Source: an uncultured Clostridia bacterium (GTDB lineage: Bacteria > Bacillota > Clostridia > Christensenellales > Borkfalkiaceae). Taken from it: DNA of 64,000 nt. The stretch is taken from the NCBI GenBank assembly GCA_947628675.1, contig CANRAR010000002.1, positions 1-64,000 of the forward strand. The letters are read 5' to 3'. The notes under the pieces were generated by a model. That model did no database searches. It saw only the letters and a program-made list of their open reading frames with translations, and was not told the DNA's origin. Each line of letters begins with the position of its first letter. Position 1 is the first letter of the stretch. The position numbers and the translations under genes are program-made. Shown here piece by piece: positions 1 through 7,845 of the stretch.

Positions 1-38
1 CAAGCGCGCTCTTCTATGGTAAGATGGTGGTAGTTCAT
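1..38 (-). CDS. IS30-family transposase, N-terminal fragment cut by window edge
   Basis: The minus strand starts an ORF at 38 reading MNYHHLTIEERA before the window ends. This is the usual beginning of IS30-type transposases (M-N-Y-x-H-[FL]-T-I-E-E-R), the helix-turn-helix region that binds the element's ends. An AGGAG ribosome binding site lies at 45-49, 6 nt before the ATG, and a TATAAT box at 78-83 could be its promoter. Only 12 residues are visible, so whether the element is intact and where its inverted repeat ends cannot be judged. Confidence 0.6.
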   Translation of the reverse strand, partial: MNYHHLTIEERA

Positions 39-150
39 TCGGATCTCCTGTGTTGTGGTTTGGTTTTGCACACTCTAATTATAACACAGTCTTCCGTTTG
101 AACTACTTTTTTTCTCACCCCCACCCGTTGCACTTGATAGTATAATTCAC

Positions 151-201
151 CCCCGCCCGCGCGCAGTTCCCCCCTATGGGGGGAACTGCGCGCGGGCGGG
201 G
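151..201. repeat. 24-bp perfect GC-rich palindrome
   Basis: Positions 151-174 are exactly complementary to 178-201 around a 3-nt TAT loop. No T-run follows on either strand, so it does not look like an ordinary intrinsic terminator. It sits between the transposase start and the 3' end of tsaD and could be tied to the insertion element or act as a transcription barrier. Confidence 0.7.
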
Positions 202-273
202 AAAGGAAAAATGAAAAAATACAATACATTGAACAAAGAAAAGCAATTGCAGAAGTCTTCAAAAAGCGCAAAG

Positions 274-298
274 AAAAACCGCCCTGTGTGCGGGCGGG
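274..298 (-). terminator. Intrinsic terminator of tsaD
   Basis: On the minus strand CCGCCC (284-279 region) and GGGCGG form a 6-bp stem with a 7-nt loop. Five T residues follow. It begins two bases after the tsaD stop codon and closes the secA-prfB-tsaD run. Confidence 0.7.
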
Positions 299-299
299 A

Positions 300-1319
300 T
301 CAGCGGAGCGGGATGCTCGCGGCGGCGTTCAGGGTGAGGGGCGCAAAGTTGCCGGCGCGGTACTGCATCAGCCCCTCCGCGGCAATCATCGCGCCGTTAT
401 CCGTGCAGTGCTTCTTGGCGGGAAGAACGAGCCGCAAGCCCGCCGCGTTGCAGGCCGCCTGCAAGCGTTCGCGCAGGTACCCGTTCGCCACGACGCCGCC
501 GCCCGCGGTCACGGTGGAAACGCCCCGCTCCCTTGCCCCCTCCACAACTTTCTGCACGAGGATATCGAGCGCCGCGCTCTGGAAGGAAGCCGCGACGTCG
601 GCGCGCGACCACGCCTCCCCTCTCTGCTCGCTGTTGTGGACGTAATTGATGACGTGCGTTTTGAGGCCGCTGTACGAAAAATCGTAGCCGCCCAAACCTT
701 TGAGCATCTTGGGCATGGGGACGACGGGTCTCCCCTCCCGTGCGAGCGCCTCGACGTGCGGGCCGCCGGGGTACGGGAGTGATAGAACGCGGGCGATCTT
801 ATCGAACGCCTCACCCGCCGCGTCGTCCAAAGTGCCGCCCAGCACTTCAAAATCCGTGTATGATTTGGTGTGGATGATGGCGGTGTGGCCGCCGCTTGCG
901 AGCAGCGTCATAAAGGGCGGCTCGAGCGTTTCGTCCTCCAAATACGCCGCCGCGAGATGTCCGCGGATGTGGTTGACGCCGATGAGCGGGATATTCAGCC
1001 CGTAGGCAAAGCCCTTGGCGAAGGAGAGCCCGACGAGGAGCGCGCCCAAAAGCCCCGCGCCGTAGGTGACGGCGACGGCGTCCAGCTCCTCCTTGCGGAT
1101 GCCCGCCGAATGAAGGGCGCGGGTGACGACCTCGTCCACGGCGTCGGTGTGGGCGCGGGAGGCGATCTCGGGCACGACGCCGCCGTACTTCGCCTGCACG
1201 GGGGCGGAGGAGATGATCTCGTCGGAAAGCAAAACGCGGCCGCGGATGACCGCCGCCGCCGTTTCGTCGCACGAACTCTCGATGCCTAAAATGATGGGAT
1301 TTTCCTTGACGTTTCTCAC
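300..1319 (-). CDS. tsaD: tRNA N6-threonylcarbamoyladenosine transferase TsaD
   Basis: With TsaB and TsaE, TsaD transfers the threonylcarbamoyl group to A37 of ANN-decoding tRNAs in the cytoplasm. The 339-residue protein begins with the ASKHA-type phosphate loop (LGIESSCDETAAAV) and carries the metal-binding NHIRGH motif near residue 115, and its length is normal. I place the start at GTG 1319 because it overlaps the prfB stop (GTGA) and leaves the expected N-terminus. An in-frame extension to 1460 would lie wholly inside prfB. Its order after secA and prfB and its terminator suggest it is the last gene of that run, translated by coupling since no ribosome binding site is visible. Confidence 0.95.
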   Translation of the reverse strand: MRNVKENPIILGIESSCDETAAAVIRGRVLLSDEIISSAPVQAKYGGVVPEIASRAHTDAVDEVVTRALHSAGIRKEELDAVAVTYGAGLLGALLVGLSFAKGFAYGLNIPLIGVNHIRGHLAAAYLEDETLEPPFMTLLASGGHTAIIHTKSYTDFEVLGGTLDDAAGEAFDKIARVLSLPYPGGPHVEALAREGRPVVPMPKMLKGLGGYDFSYSGLKTHVINYVHNSEQRGEAWSRADVAASFQSAALDILVQKVVEGARERGVSTVTAGGGVVANGYLRERLQAACNAAGLRLVLPAKKHCTDNGAMIAAEGLMQYRAGNFAPLTLNAAASIPLR

Positions 1320-2413
1320 GATTTTTTCAAATAGTCGATGATGAAGCCCTGAATTTCGCCGTCCATGACCGCCTGCACGTCGCCCATCTCGTAGCCCGTT
1401 CGGTGGTCCTTGACGAGGGTGTACGGGCAGAACACGTAGGAGCGGATCTGCGAGCCCCATTCTATCTTTTTGGTCTCCCCTTTGAGAGCCGCCTCCGCCG
1501 CCATGCGCTCCTCGATCTGCTTTTCGAGAAGGCGGGCGCGCAGGTACTTGAACGCCATTTCCTTATTTTGCAGTTGGCTCCGCTCGTTCTGGCAGGTGAC
1601 GACGATGCCCGTGGGGAAGTGCGTGATGCGGATGGCGGTCTCCGTCTTGTTGACCTTCTGCCCGCCCGCACCCGAGGAGCGGTACACGTCGATGCGGATA
1701 TCTTCGTCCTTGATTTCTATCTCGTTGTCGTCGTCCACTTCGGGCATGACTTCGAGGGAGGCGAAGGAAGTCTGCCGCCGCTTGTTGGCATCGAAGGGCG
1801 AGATGCGGACGAGCCGATGCACCCCGATCTCCGCCTTCAAGTAGCCGTAGGCGTTCTCCCCTTCCACCTTGAAGTCCACCGATTTGAGCCCCGCGGCGTC
1901 GCCGGGGAGACGATCTATTTCGGTGACTTTGTAGCCGCTCCGCTCGGCATAGCGGCAGTACATCCGGTAGAGCATGGAGACCCAATCGCAGGCCTCGGTG
2001 CCCCCCGCGCCCGCGTGGATGGAGAGGAGCGCGTTGGAACTATCGTACTTGCCGCGGAGAAGAGCGCGGACGCGCATATCCTCGATATCGTCCGCCGCCG
2101 CCTGCATCATCTTATCGAGTTCGGGGACGAGTTCCTCCTCGCCCGTCTCCTCGATGAGGTCGATAATTTCATTCGCGTCGTCGAGCGCCTTTCTCCCCTT
2201 TTGGTAAGCGGCGATCTTGCCCTCGATGGAGGAGATCTCCCGCCCGATCTTCGCCGAGCGCTCCAAGTCCTGCCAGACGGCGGGATCCTCCTGCTCGGCG
2301 CGCAAGGTTTTCAGCTGTTCGGCGCGGTGGTCGATGTCCAGCGCGTACTTCGCCTCGCCGAGCGTCTCCTCGAGCGATTTTATCTTCAATCTGTAATCGT
2401 CTGCCTTGAACAT
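1316..2413 (-). CDS. prfB: Peptide chain release factor 2, encoded without the programmed frameshift
   Basis: RF2 recognises UAA and UGA stop codons and triggers peptide release. The 365-residue product has the stop-codon-reading SPF tripeptide at 205-207 and the catalytic GGQ at 250-252. In many bacteria prfB needs a +1 shift at an internal CUU UGA C around codon 25. Here codons 25-26 are CTG GAC (Leu-Asp) in one continuous frame, exactly at the L25/D26 junction of the E. coli protein, so the autoregulatory site is absent. An AAGGG stretch precedes the ATG. secA lies 12 nt upstream and tsaD overlaps the stop. Confidence 0.96.
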   Translation of the reverse strand: MFKADDYRLKIKSLEETLGEAKYALDIDHRAEQLKTLRAEQEDPAVWQDLERSAKIGREISSIEGKIAAYQKGRKALDDANEIIDLIEETGEEELVPELDKMMQAAADDIEDMRVRALLRGKYDSSNALLSIHAGAGGTEACDWVSMLYRMYCRYAERSGYKVTEIDRLPGDAAGLKSVDFKVEGENAYGYLKAEIGVHRLVRISPFDANKRRQTSFASLEVMPEVDDDNEIEIKDEDIRIDVYRSSGAGGQKVNKTETAIRITHFPTGIVVTCQNERSQLQNKEMAFKYLRARLLEKQIEERMAAEAALKGETKKIEWGSQIRSYVFCPYTLVKDHRTGYEMGDVQAVMDGEIQGFIIDYLKKS

Positions 2414-2425
2414 ACGCGCCCTTGA

Positions 2426-5392
2426 TTATTTATGATACTTCCAATAGCAACAATCTTTATACTTCTTTCCGCTTCCGCAGGGGCAAGGCTCGTTGCGCCC
2501 GGGCTCCCTCGTCTTTTTGATGGTGGCGGGGTTGAACTTCGCATCGCCGCTCGTTTTGAGCGCATCCACATTGACGGCGGAGGGAAGCGCCTGCGGCGTT
2601 TGCACCTCGCTATCCTTCAAATTATCCTGCGCGGGCGCGGCGGGTGCTGCGGGTGCGGCAGGCTGCGCGGCGGGCGCTGTGGATGCGGCGGGTTGGGGCG
2701 CGGGCTGCGGGGCGGTGGGATAGACGCGCTGCACGGGCTGCTGCCGCACTTCAAGTTGCGCCTTTAAGAGCATGGCGATGGTGCGCTCCTGAATGCGCTC
2801 CACCATCTCGTCGAACATCGCAAAGCCCTCTTGCTTGTAGGCGATGACGGGGTCGGTCTGCCCGTAGCCGCGCAGGCGGATGCCCTTGCGGAGTTGATCC
2901 ATGGCGTCGATGTGGTCGATCCAGTTGCTATCGACGATGCGGAGCAAAATTCTGCGCTCGGCGACGCCGAAATCGAACCCGAGTTCCTCGCGGATCTTGG
3001 CGACCTTCTCCTCGTAGCACTTCGCCGTCTTATCCGAAATGCGCTTGATGGCCATCTCGTAGTCCCACTTCTCGAGTTTTTCGCGGGTGACGTAGTTGGA
3101 GCCGACGGGGATGAGTTTGCGCTCGATCGCCTCGTTGAGGTCGTTTTCGTTCCATTTTTCGGGCATCTGGTCGGCATTGACCGCCGAACGCACGACGCTC
3201 TCCACGTAGTCGGGAATGTATTTGAGCACCTGCTCGTGCACGTCTTCGCCCTGAATGACCTTCATGCGCTCCGCGTACATGATCATGCGCTGTTTGTTCA
3301 TGACGTCGTCGTATTGGAGGACGCTCTTGCGGATGCCGAAGTTCCTGCCCTCGATCTGCTTCTGCGCGTACTCGATGAGGCGGGTAAGCAGTTTGCTTTC
3401 GAGGCACTCCTCTTCCTCCATTTTGGACATCGCGTAAATTTTCTTCATGCGCTCGCCGCCGAAGCGAACCATGAGGTCGTCTTCAAGCGAGAGGAAGAAG
3501 ATGGAGACGCCGGGGTCGCCCTGACGACCCGAACGGCCGCGGAGCTGGTTATCGATGCGGCGGCTTTCGTGCCGCTCGGTGCCGATGATGCAGAGGCCTC
3601 CCGCCGCGATGACCTTCTCCTTCTCGGCGTCGGTCTGCTCCTTATACGTGCGGAAGAGTTCTTGGTACCGCTCGCGCACCTTCTGCGTCTCTTCGTCCAC
3701 CTCGGCGTAACTCGTTGCCGCCTCGATGACCTCGTGCTCGACGCCCTCCTCGCGGAGACGCTTCTTGGCGAGGTACTCGGGGTTGCCGCCGAGCAGAATA
3801 TCCGTGCCGCGGCCTGCCATGTTGGTGGAGATGGTGACGGCGCCGTATCTGCCCGCCTGTGCGACGATCTCCGCCTCGCGGGCGTGGTTCTTGGCGTTCA
3901 AAATGTTGTGCTGGATGCCGTTTCTGCGCAGAAGGCGGGAAATTTCCTCCGACTTTTCGACGGAGACGGTACCGACGAGGATGGGCTGCCCCTTTTCGTG
4001 CCGCTCGGCGATCTCGCGCACAATGGCCTTCTTCTTGCCCTCGACGGTCGCAAAGATCCGATCGTGCATATCGTTGCGGCAGACGGGGCGGTTGGTGGGG
4101 ATCTCCACGACGTCCAGAGAGTAGATGGTGCGGAATTCGCCCTCCTCCGTCTTGGCGGTACCCGTCATGCCCGAGAGTTTGCGGTACAGGCGGAAGTAGT
4201 TCTGGAAGGTGATGGTGGCGTACGTCTTATTCTCCTCGCGTACCTTGACGCCCTCCTTCGCCTCGATCGCCTGATGCAGCCCGTCGGAATATCTTCTGCC
4301 GATCATGAGACGGCCCGTGAACTCATCGACGATGACGATCTCATCGTTGCCGTCCTTATCCTTGTTGATGATGTACTCCTCGTTGAGATGGAAGAGTTCG
4401 TGCGCTTTGAGCGCCTGTTGGATGTGGTGGTTGAGGGAGGCGTTTGCCATATCGGCGATGTTCTCCACGCCGAAGAAGCGTTCCGCCTTCTCCGCGCCGT
4501 ACTCGGTGAGCTGGACTTGTTTATCCTTGCGCTCGACGACGTAGTCCCATTGCAGTTCCTCGGCGGCGGCAAGTTTGCGCGCCCCCGCGCCCTTCTCCTG
4601 CTTCTTCTTGCGGGCTTCCTCCGCCTCGAGATCTTTGAGTTCGTCGTCGAAGCCGCCCTTCAACGTGCGGACGAATTTATCCACCCGCTCGTAGAGGTCG
4701 GACGACTGCTCGCCCCTGCCCGAGATGATGAGGGGCGTTCTCGCCTCGTCGATGAGGATGGAGTCCACCTCGTCCACGATGGCGAAGTTGAGCCCGCGCT
4801 GTACCATGGCGGGAAGTTCGGATTTGAGGTTATCGCGCAGATAGTCGAAACCGAATTCGTTGTTGGTGCCGTAGGTGATGTCGCACTGGTAGGCGGCGCG
4901 CTTCTCGTCGTCGGGCATACCGGGCACGACGACGCCCACGGTGAGCCCCATGAAGCGGTGCACTTTTCCCATCCACTCGGCGTCGCGGCGGGCGAGGTAA
5001 TCGTTGACGGTAACGATGTGGACGCCCTTGCCCCCCAACGCTTCGAGGTAGGCGGGAAGGGTTGCGACGAGCGTTTTGCCTTCGCCCGTCTTCATCTCGG
5101 CGATGCGCCCCTGAAAGAGGCAGATGCCGCCGATGATCTGCACGGGGAAGTGCTTCATGCCGAGGACGCGCCAACTCGCTTCGCGCAGAGCCGCAAAGGC
5201 GTCGGGCAAAATTTGCTCGTACGTTTCGCCGCTTGCAAGGCGCTGTTTGAAGATGGCGGTCTGGCTCTGCAGTTCCGCGTCGCTCATCGCCTGATACTTG
5301 GGTTCCAGCGCCTCGACGAGCCGCGCCGTCTTGCGCAATTTTTTCAAACTTCTGCGGCTGTCGCCGCTTGCGATGTATTTGATAAGTCCCAT
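2426..5392 (-). CDS. secA: Preprotein translocase ATPase SecA
   Basis: SecA is the motor that drives unfolded preproteins through SecYEG. The 988-residue protein shows the Walker A segment MKTGEGKT near 100-107, the DEVDSILIDEARTP Walker B/preprotein region, helicase-like C-terminal motifs (RGRSGRQGDPG) and a C-terminal zinc-binding tail CPCGSGKKYKDCC. A long Ala/Pro/Gln-rich linker before that tail makes it larger than the Bacillus protein. I chose ATG 5392 (MGLIKYI, the usual SecA start) with GGAG about 8 nt upstream, rather than an upstream extension to 5452. It precedes prfB by 12 nt. Confidence 0.97.
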   Translation of the reverse strand: MGLIKYIASGDSRRSLKKLRKTARLVEALEPKYQAMSDAELQSQTAIFKQRLASGETYEQILPDAFAALREASWRVLGMKHFPVQIIGGICLFQGRIAEMKTGEGKTLVATLPAYLEALGGKGVHIVTVNDYLARRDAEWMGKVHRFMGLTVGVVVPGMPDDEKRAAYQCDITYGTNNEFGFDYLRDNLKSELPAMVQRGLNFAIVDEVDSILIDEARTPLIISGRGEQSSDLYERVDKFVRTLKGGFDDELKDLEAEEARKKKQEKGAGARKLAAAEELQWDYVVERKDKQVQLTEYGAEKAERFFGVENIADMANASLNHHIQQALKAHELFHLNEEYIINKDKDGNDEIVIVDEFTGRLMIGRRYSDGLHQAIEAKEGVKVREENKTYATITFQNYFRLYRKLSGMTGTAKTEEGEFRTIYSLDVVEIPTNRPVCRNDMHDRIFATVEGKKKAIVREIAERHEKGQPILVGTVSVEKSEEISRLLRRNGIQHNILNAKNHAREAEIVAQAGRYGAVTISTNMAGRGTDILLGGNPEYLAKKRLREEGVEHEVIEAATSYAEVDEETQKVRERYQELFRTYKEQTDAEKEKVIAAGGLCIIGTERHESRRIDNQLRGRSGRQGDPGVSIFFLSLEDDLMVRFGGERMKKIYAMSKMEEEECLESKLLTRLIEYAQKQIEGRNFGIRKSVLQYDDVMNKQRMIMYAERMKVIQGEDVHEQVLKYIPDYVESVVRSAVNADQMPEKWNENDLNEAIERKLIPVGSNYVTREKLEKWDYEMAIKRISDKTAKCYEEKVAKIREELGFDFGVAERRILLRIVDSNWIDHIDAMDQLRKGIRLRGYGQTDPVIAYKQEGFAMFDEMVERIQERTIAMLLKAQLEVRQQPVQRVYPTAPQPAPQPAASTAPAAQPAAPAAPAAPAQDNLKDSEVQTPQALPSAVNVDALKTSGDAKFNPATIKKTREPGRNEPCPCGSGKKYKDCCYWKYHK

Positions 5393-5563
5393 AAAGCGCT
5401 CCGTTTGCGCCCAAAAAATACGGGCGCATGATTTCACCCGTCTATTGTACAATATTTTCGGGAAAATTCAAAGCGTTTTTCGGGCGTTTTCGAGAATTTC
5501 TCTCTTTGTAATGTGCGCGAGCGCAGAGGGCGGCGCGACTTTCCCCCTTTTTCGACCGACTTT

Positions 5564-6331
5564 TCAGAAGATCTCCCCGTCCTCCGACCCGTGCGCCGCG
5601 GCATTTGCCTGCGGGACATACTCCCCGAGGGCGGCGTAGAGTTCCTCCGCGATCTTCTCGCACGAGCGGGAACAGGCGGCCGTCGCCCCCGCCCGCACGG
5701 CGGTGCGAAACTGCGCGGCGTTCTCCACCCCGCCGCAACAGACGTTGAGTTTGCCCGCGCCCACGGTGAGCGCGCGGAGGATGAGCTGCGCCTCGCCGCG
5801 GACACAGACGCCGTCCGCCCGCGCCTCCTTCGCCGCCCGCACCCCGAGCGCGACGTCGTCTTCGCCGAGTTCCCTATCTTCGAGGGAGACGTAGAGGGCG
5901 CAGTTTTTCAGCCCGCGGTGCACCTTTTTGATCTCGCGCTTGAGGTACGCCGCATTGCCGCCCGTGAGAGCCGCGTAGCACGGCATAAGGTGCAACTCCC
6001 TTGCACCCTGCTTGATGGCGCGCTTGGCCTCCGAATGCTTGACGGCGGGGAGGCTCTCCCCCGCCCCGCCGACGAGACAGACGACGACGGGGGTGCTTCC
6101 CTCCAAAAATTTGCGCGCGGCGGCGACGTTCACGGGCGAGACGAGCACCCCGTGCACCCCGAGTTTTTTGGCGGTATCGCAGGCGCTTTTGAGAAGATAG
6201 CGGTCGGTCTCCCGGCGGGATGCGTCCACGATCGCCTTTTTGAGGAGGAGGGAGATCTCCGCCTCCCGGCGGCTCCGCTTGAATTCCCCGAACTCCGCGG
6301 CCTCTTCCGCGGAAATGACAGTTGTATCCAT
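5564..6331 (-). CDS. DeoC-like aldolase-fold protein lacking all three catalytic residues
   Basis: The 255-residue protein follows the deoxyribose-phosphate aldolase (DeoC) pattern from about residue 35 on: VVCLVGGAGESLP, HSEAKRAIKQGARELHLMP, and a phosphate-loop-like NVCCGGVE region. By my alignment the active-site Asp (E. coli D102) is His114, the Schiff-base Lys (K167) is Cys176 and the second Lys (K201) is Asn196. It therefore probably cannot perform the aldolase reaction and may be a binding or regulatory relative. The start could be ATG 6331 or 6397; neither has a clear ribosome binding site, and only 6331 gives the compact N-terminus. It lies 171 nt upstream of secA. Confidence 0.6.
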   Translation of the reverse strand: MDTTVISAEEAAEFGEFKRSRREAEISLLLKKAIVDASRRETDRYLLKSACDTAKKLGVHGVLVSPVNVAAARKFLEGSTPVVVCLVGGAGESLPAVKHSEAKRAIKQGARELHLMPCYAALTGGNAAYLKREIKKVHRGLKNCALYVSLEDRELGEDDVALGVRAAKEARADGVCVRGEAQLILRALTVGAGKLNVCCGGVENAAQFRTAVRAGATAACSRSCEKIAEELYAALGEYVPQANAAAHGSEDGEIF

Positions 6332-6413
6332 GCGGCGTATTTTTCCCGAAAACTTCGGAAAATAACCGCTCGCCGCCCATTTTATGACAGAGTTCATGCG
6401 CTAAAATGGCGGT

Positions 6414-6665
6414 ATGAACCTCCTATCCGTGCAGGGACAGGGATTTTTGTACGTCATCATCCTGCTGCTCGCCTGCGTCATCGTCGTACATATCGTAAAA
6501 CTCGCCCTTCTCGGCTACCGCACCCTCGGCAAAAAATTGCCCGCCGAAAAGCCCAAAAAGCCCGCGAAAAAACGCGAGCAGGAACCGGTGTATTTTATTG
6601 TGGAGCGCAAGAAAAAGCGCTCGAAGCCCGAATATACCGAGCCCAAGCGCATTCAGTTTAAGTAA
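6414..6665 (+). CDS. Small single-pass membrane protein, unknown function
   Basis: The 83-residue ORF has one strongly hydrophobic segment (about residues 11-32) followed by a Lys/Arg/Pro-rich cytoplasmic tail ending PKRIQFK. It runs divergently from the DeoC-like gene. I do not recognise a family. The membrane segment plus basic tail is a plausible real protein, but the ribosome binding site (GGCGG 4 nt upstream) is weak, so a chance ORF is not excluded. Confidence 0.45.
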   Translation: MNLLSVQGQGFLYVIILLLACVIVVHIVKLALLGYRTLGKKLPAEKPKKPAKKREQEPVYFIVERKKKRSKPEYTEPKRIQFK

Positions 6666-6805
6666 ATCGTACTTTGCTTTGAGGTGCACGGCGGTTTTGG
6701 GACGCGACGCACCGTTTTGAGAGGCGGCGGTTGGTGCGCACTCCGCTATTTTTGATGCCGCAGCGGTCGGGGGCGCTTCGCTTTCGGGACGCCCTTTTCC
6801 GCCTT

Positions 6806-7432
6806 TTACGACCTGCGGAGGGTCAAGTTGCCGTCGGAGGTTTCCACATCGATCTCCACGCCGCCCACGCCGAAGAGGTAGGTGTCGCGCTCCCGCAGCT
6901 GCGCGCCGTAAGCATCGGTGAGCCGCCCGCTGCGCGTTTCGTACTCCAAAATAAATCCCGAAATGTCGCCGAGGACGAGATCGACGCTCCCCGCGCGCGT
7001 TTCGATGTGCATCTCCCGCCCGACGGCGCCGTTCACCGTGACGCTCGCCGACGTGGTCCGGATATCCAACTCCGAGAGCGTCGCGGGGACTGTGACCGTG
7101 AGTTTCTTGGAAAATCCGTCCGGGATGCTCGCACCCGCGGCGGCGTATTCGATGTCGAGTTCACCCGCACGGTCGAGATAGTGCAATTTCAGCGCGTCGT
7201 CCGCGGCGTCCGTCTCCTCGGAGAAGGTGACCGTCTCCGCCGTGGGAGACACCTCGACGACGACTTCCCCCGCGAGCCACTCGATATCCACCGACGAAAT
7301 GCCCGTGACCGACGAGCCGCCCACCGAGTAGAGCGCGGCGTCGTCGTAACGGTCGTACCCACCGCAACCCGCCATGAGCCCGAGGGCGAGCGCGGCGACC
7401 GCCGCACAGCCCGCGTAAAATGCTTTTTTCAT
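6806..7432 (-). CDS. Lipoprotein with DUF4097-like beta-helix domain
   Basis: The 208-residue protein starts with a lipoprotein signal peptide (MKKAFYAGCAAVAALALG, lipobox LMAGC), so it should be anchored outside the membrane. The rest resembles DUF4097/putative-adhesin proteins: repeating short strands such as ELDIRTTSASVTVNG and EMHIETRAGSVDLVLGD, where runs alternating hydrophobic residues with S/T/N/G form a right-handed beta-sheet stack. Function of the family is poorly known. It sits 19 nt downstream of rsfS on the same strand. Nothing in the sequence shows how it is regulated. Confidence 0.75.
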   Translation of the reverse strand: MKKAFYAGCAAVAALALGLMAGCGGYDRYDDAALYSVGGSSVTGISSVDIEWLAGEVVVEVSPTAETVTFSEETDAADDALKLHYLDRAGELDIEYAAAGASIPDGFSKKLTVTVPATLSELDIRTTSASVTVNGAVGREMHIETRAGSVDLVLGDISGFILEYETRSGRLTDAYGAQLRERDTYLFGVGGVEIDVETSDGNLTLRRS

Positions 7433-7451
7433 CGTTTCCCCCCTTCCTGCC

Positions 7452-7802
7452 TTATTCTTCGTAGTGCTCCACGTTCTTACCGCTGTCCCAGAGGCGTTCG
7501 AGGTAGTAGAAGAGGCGGCTCTCCTCGTTGAACACGTGCACGACGACGTCGCCGTAGTCGAGGACGCCCCACCTGCCCTCGCGCAGACCCTCCGTGCGGA
7601 CGGGCGAAAGTTCGTAGTTCTTCTTCATCTGCTCCTCGACGTTGTCGCAGAGCGCTTTTACTTGCGTGGTGGATTTGCCGCTTCCGATGACGAAATAACT
7701 GCACACCACCGTCTGCTCGCTCACGTTGAGGATGACGATGTCCTGCGCCTTTTTATCCGACAGAACTTTTGCAACAGCTTTGGCGATTTGGTAACTTTCC
7801 AT
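7452..7802 (-). CDS. rsfS: Ribosomal silencing factor RsfS
   Basis: RsfS binds ribosomal protein uL14 and blocks joining of the two subunits when nutrients are short. The 116-residue protein has the family core (KKAQDIVILNVSE, then CSYFVIGSGKS and the DYGDVVVHVFNEESR segment). ATG 7802 is preceded by GGGAGG at 7-8 nt. A TTG 15 nt upstream is in frame but unnecessary. The order nadD-yqeK then rsfS is the usual one in Bacillota, which supports the assignment. Confidence 0.95.
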   Translation of the reverse strand: MESYQIAKAVAKVLSDKKAQDIVILNVSEQTVVCSYFVIGSGKSTTQVKALCDNVEEQMKKNYELSPVRTEGLREGRWGVLDYGDVVVHVFNEESRLFYYLERLWDSGKNVEHYEE

Positions 7803-7825
7803 ACATTTTCCTCCCAAAATTCATT

Positions 7826-7844
7826 ATTATGTCACGCATAGTAC
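7826..7844. repeat. 19-nt intergenic repeat, copy 1
   Basis: The sequence ATTATGTCACGCATAGTAC occurs here, 2 nt beyond the stop of the nadD-yqeK gene, and again identically at 9801-9819. Both lie just downstream of minus-strand genes. Role unknown. Confidence 0.8.
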
Positions 7845-7845
7845 T

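Noticed and set aside
2831-5431. Plus-strand open frame of 866 codons opposite secA
   Set aside because: Shadow of secA; composition mirrors its codons and no start signal is present.
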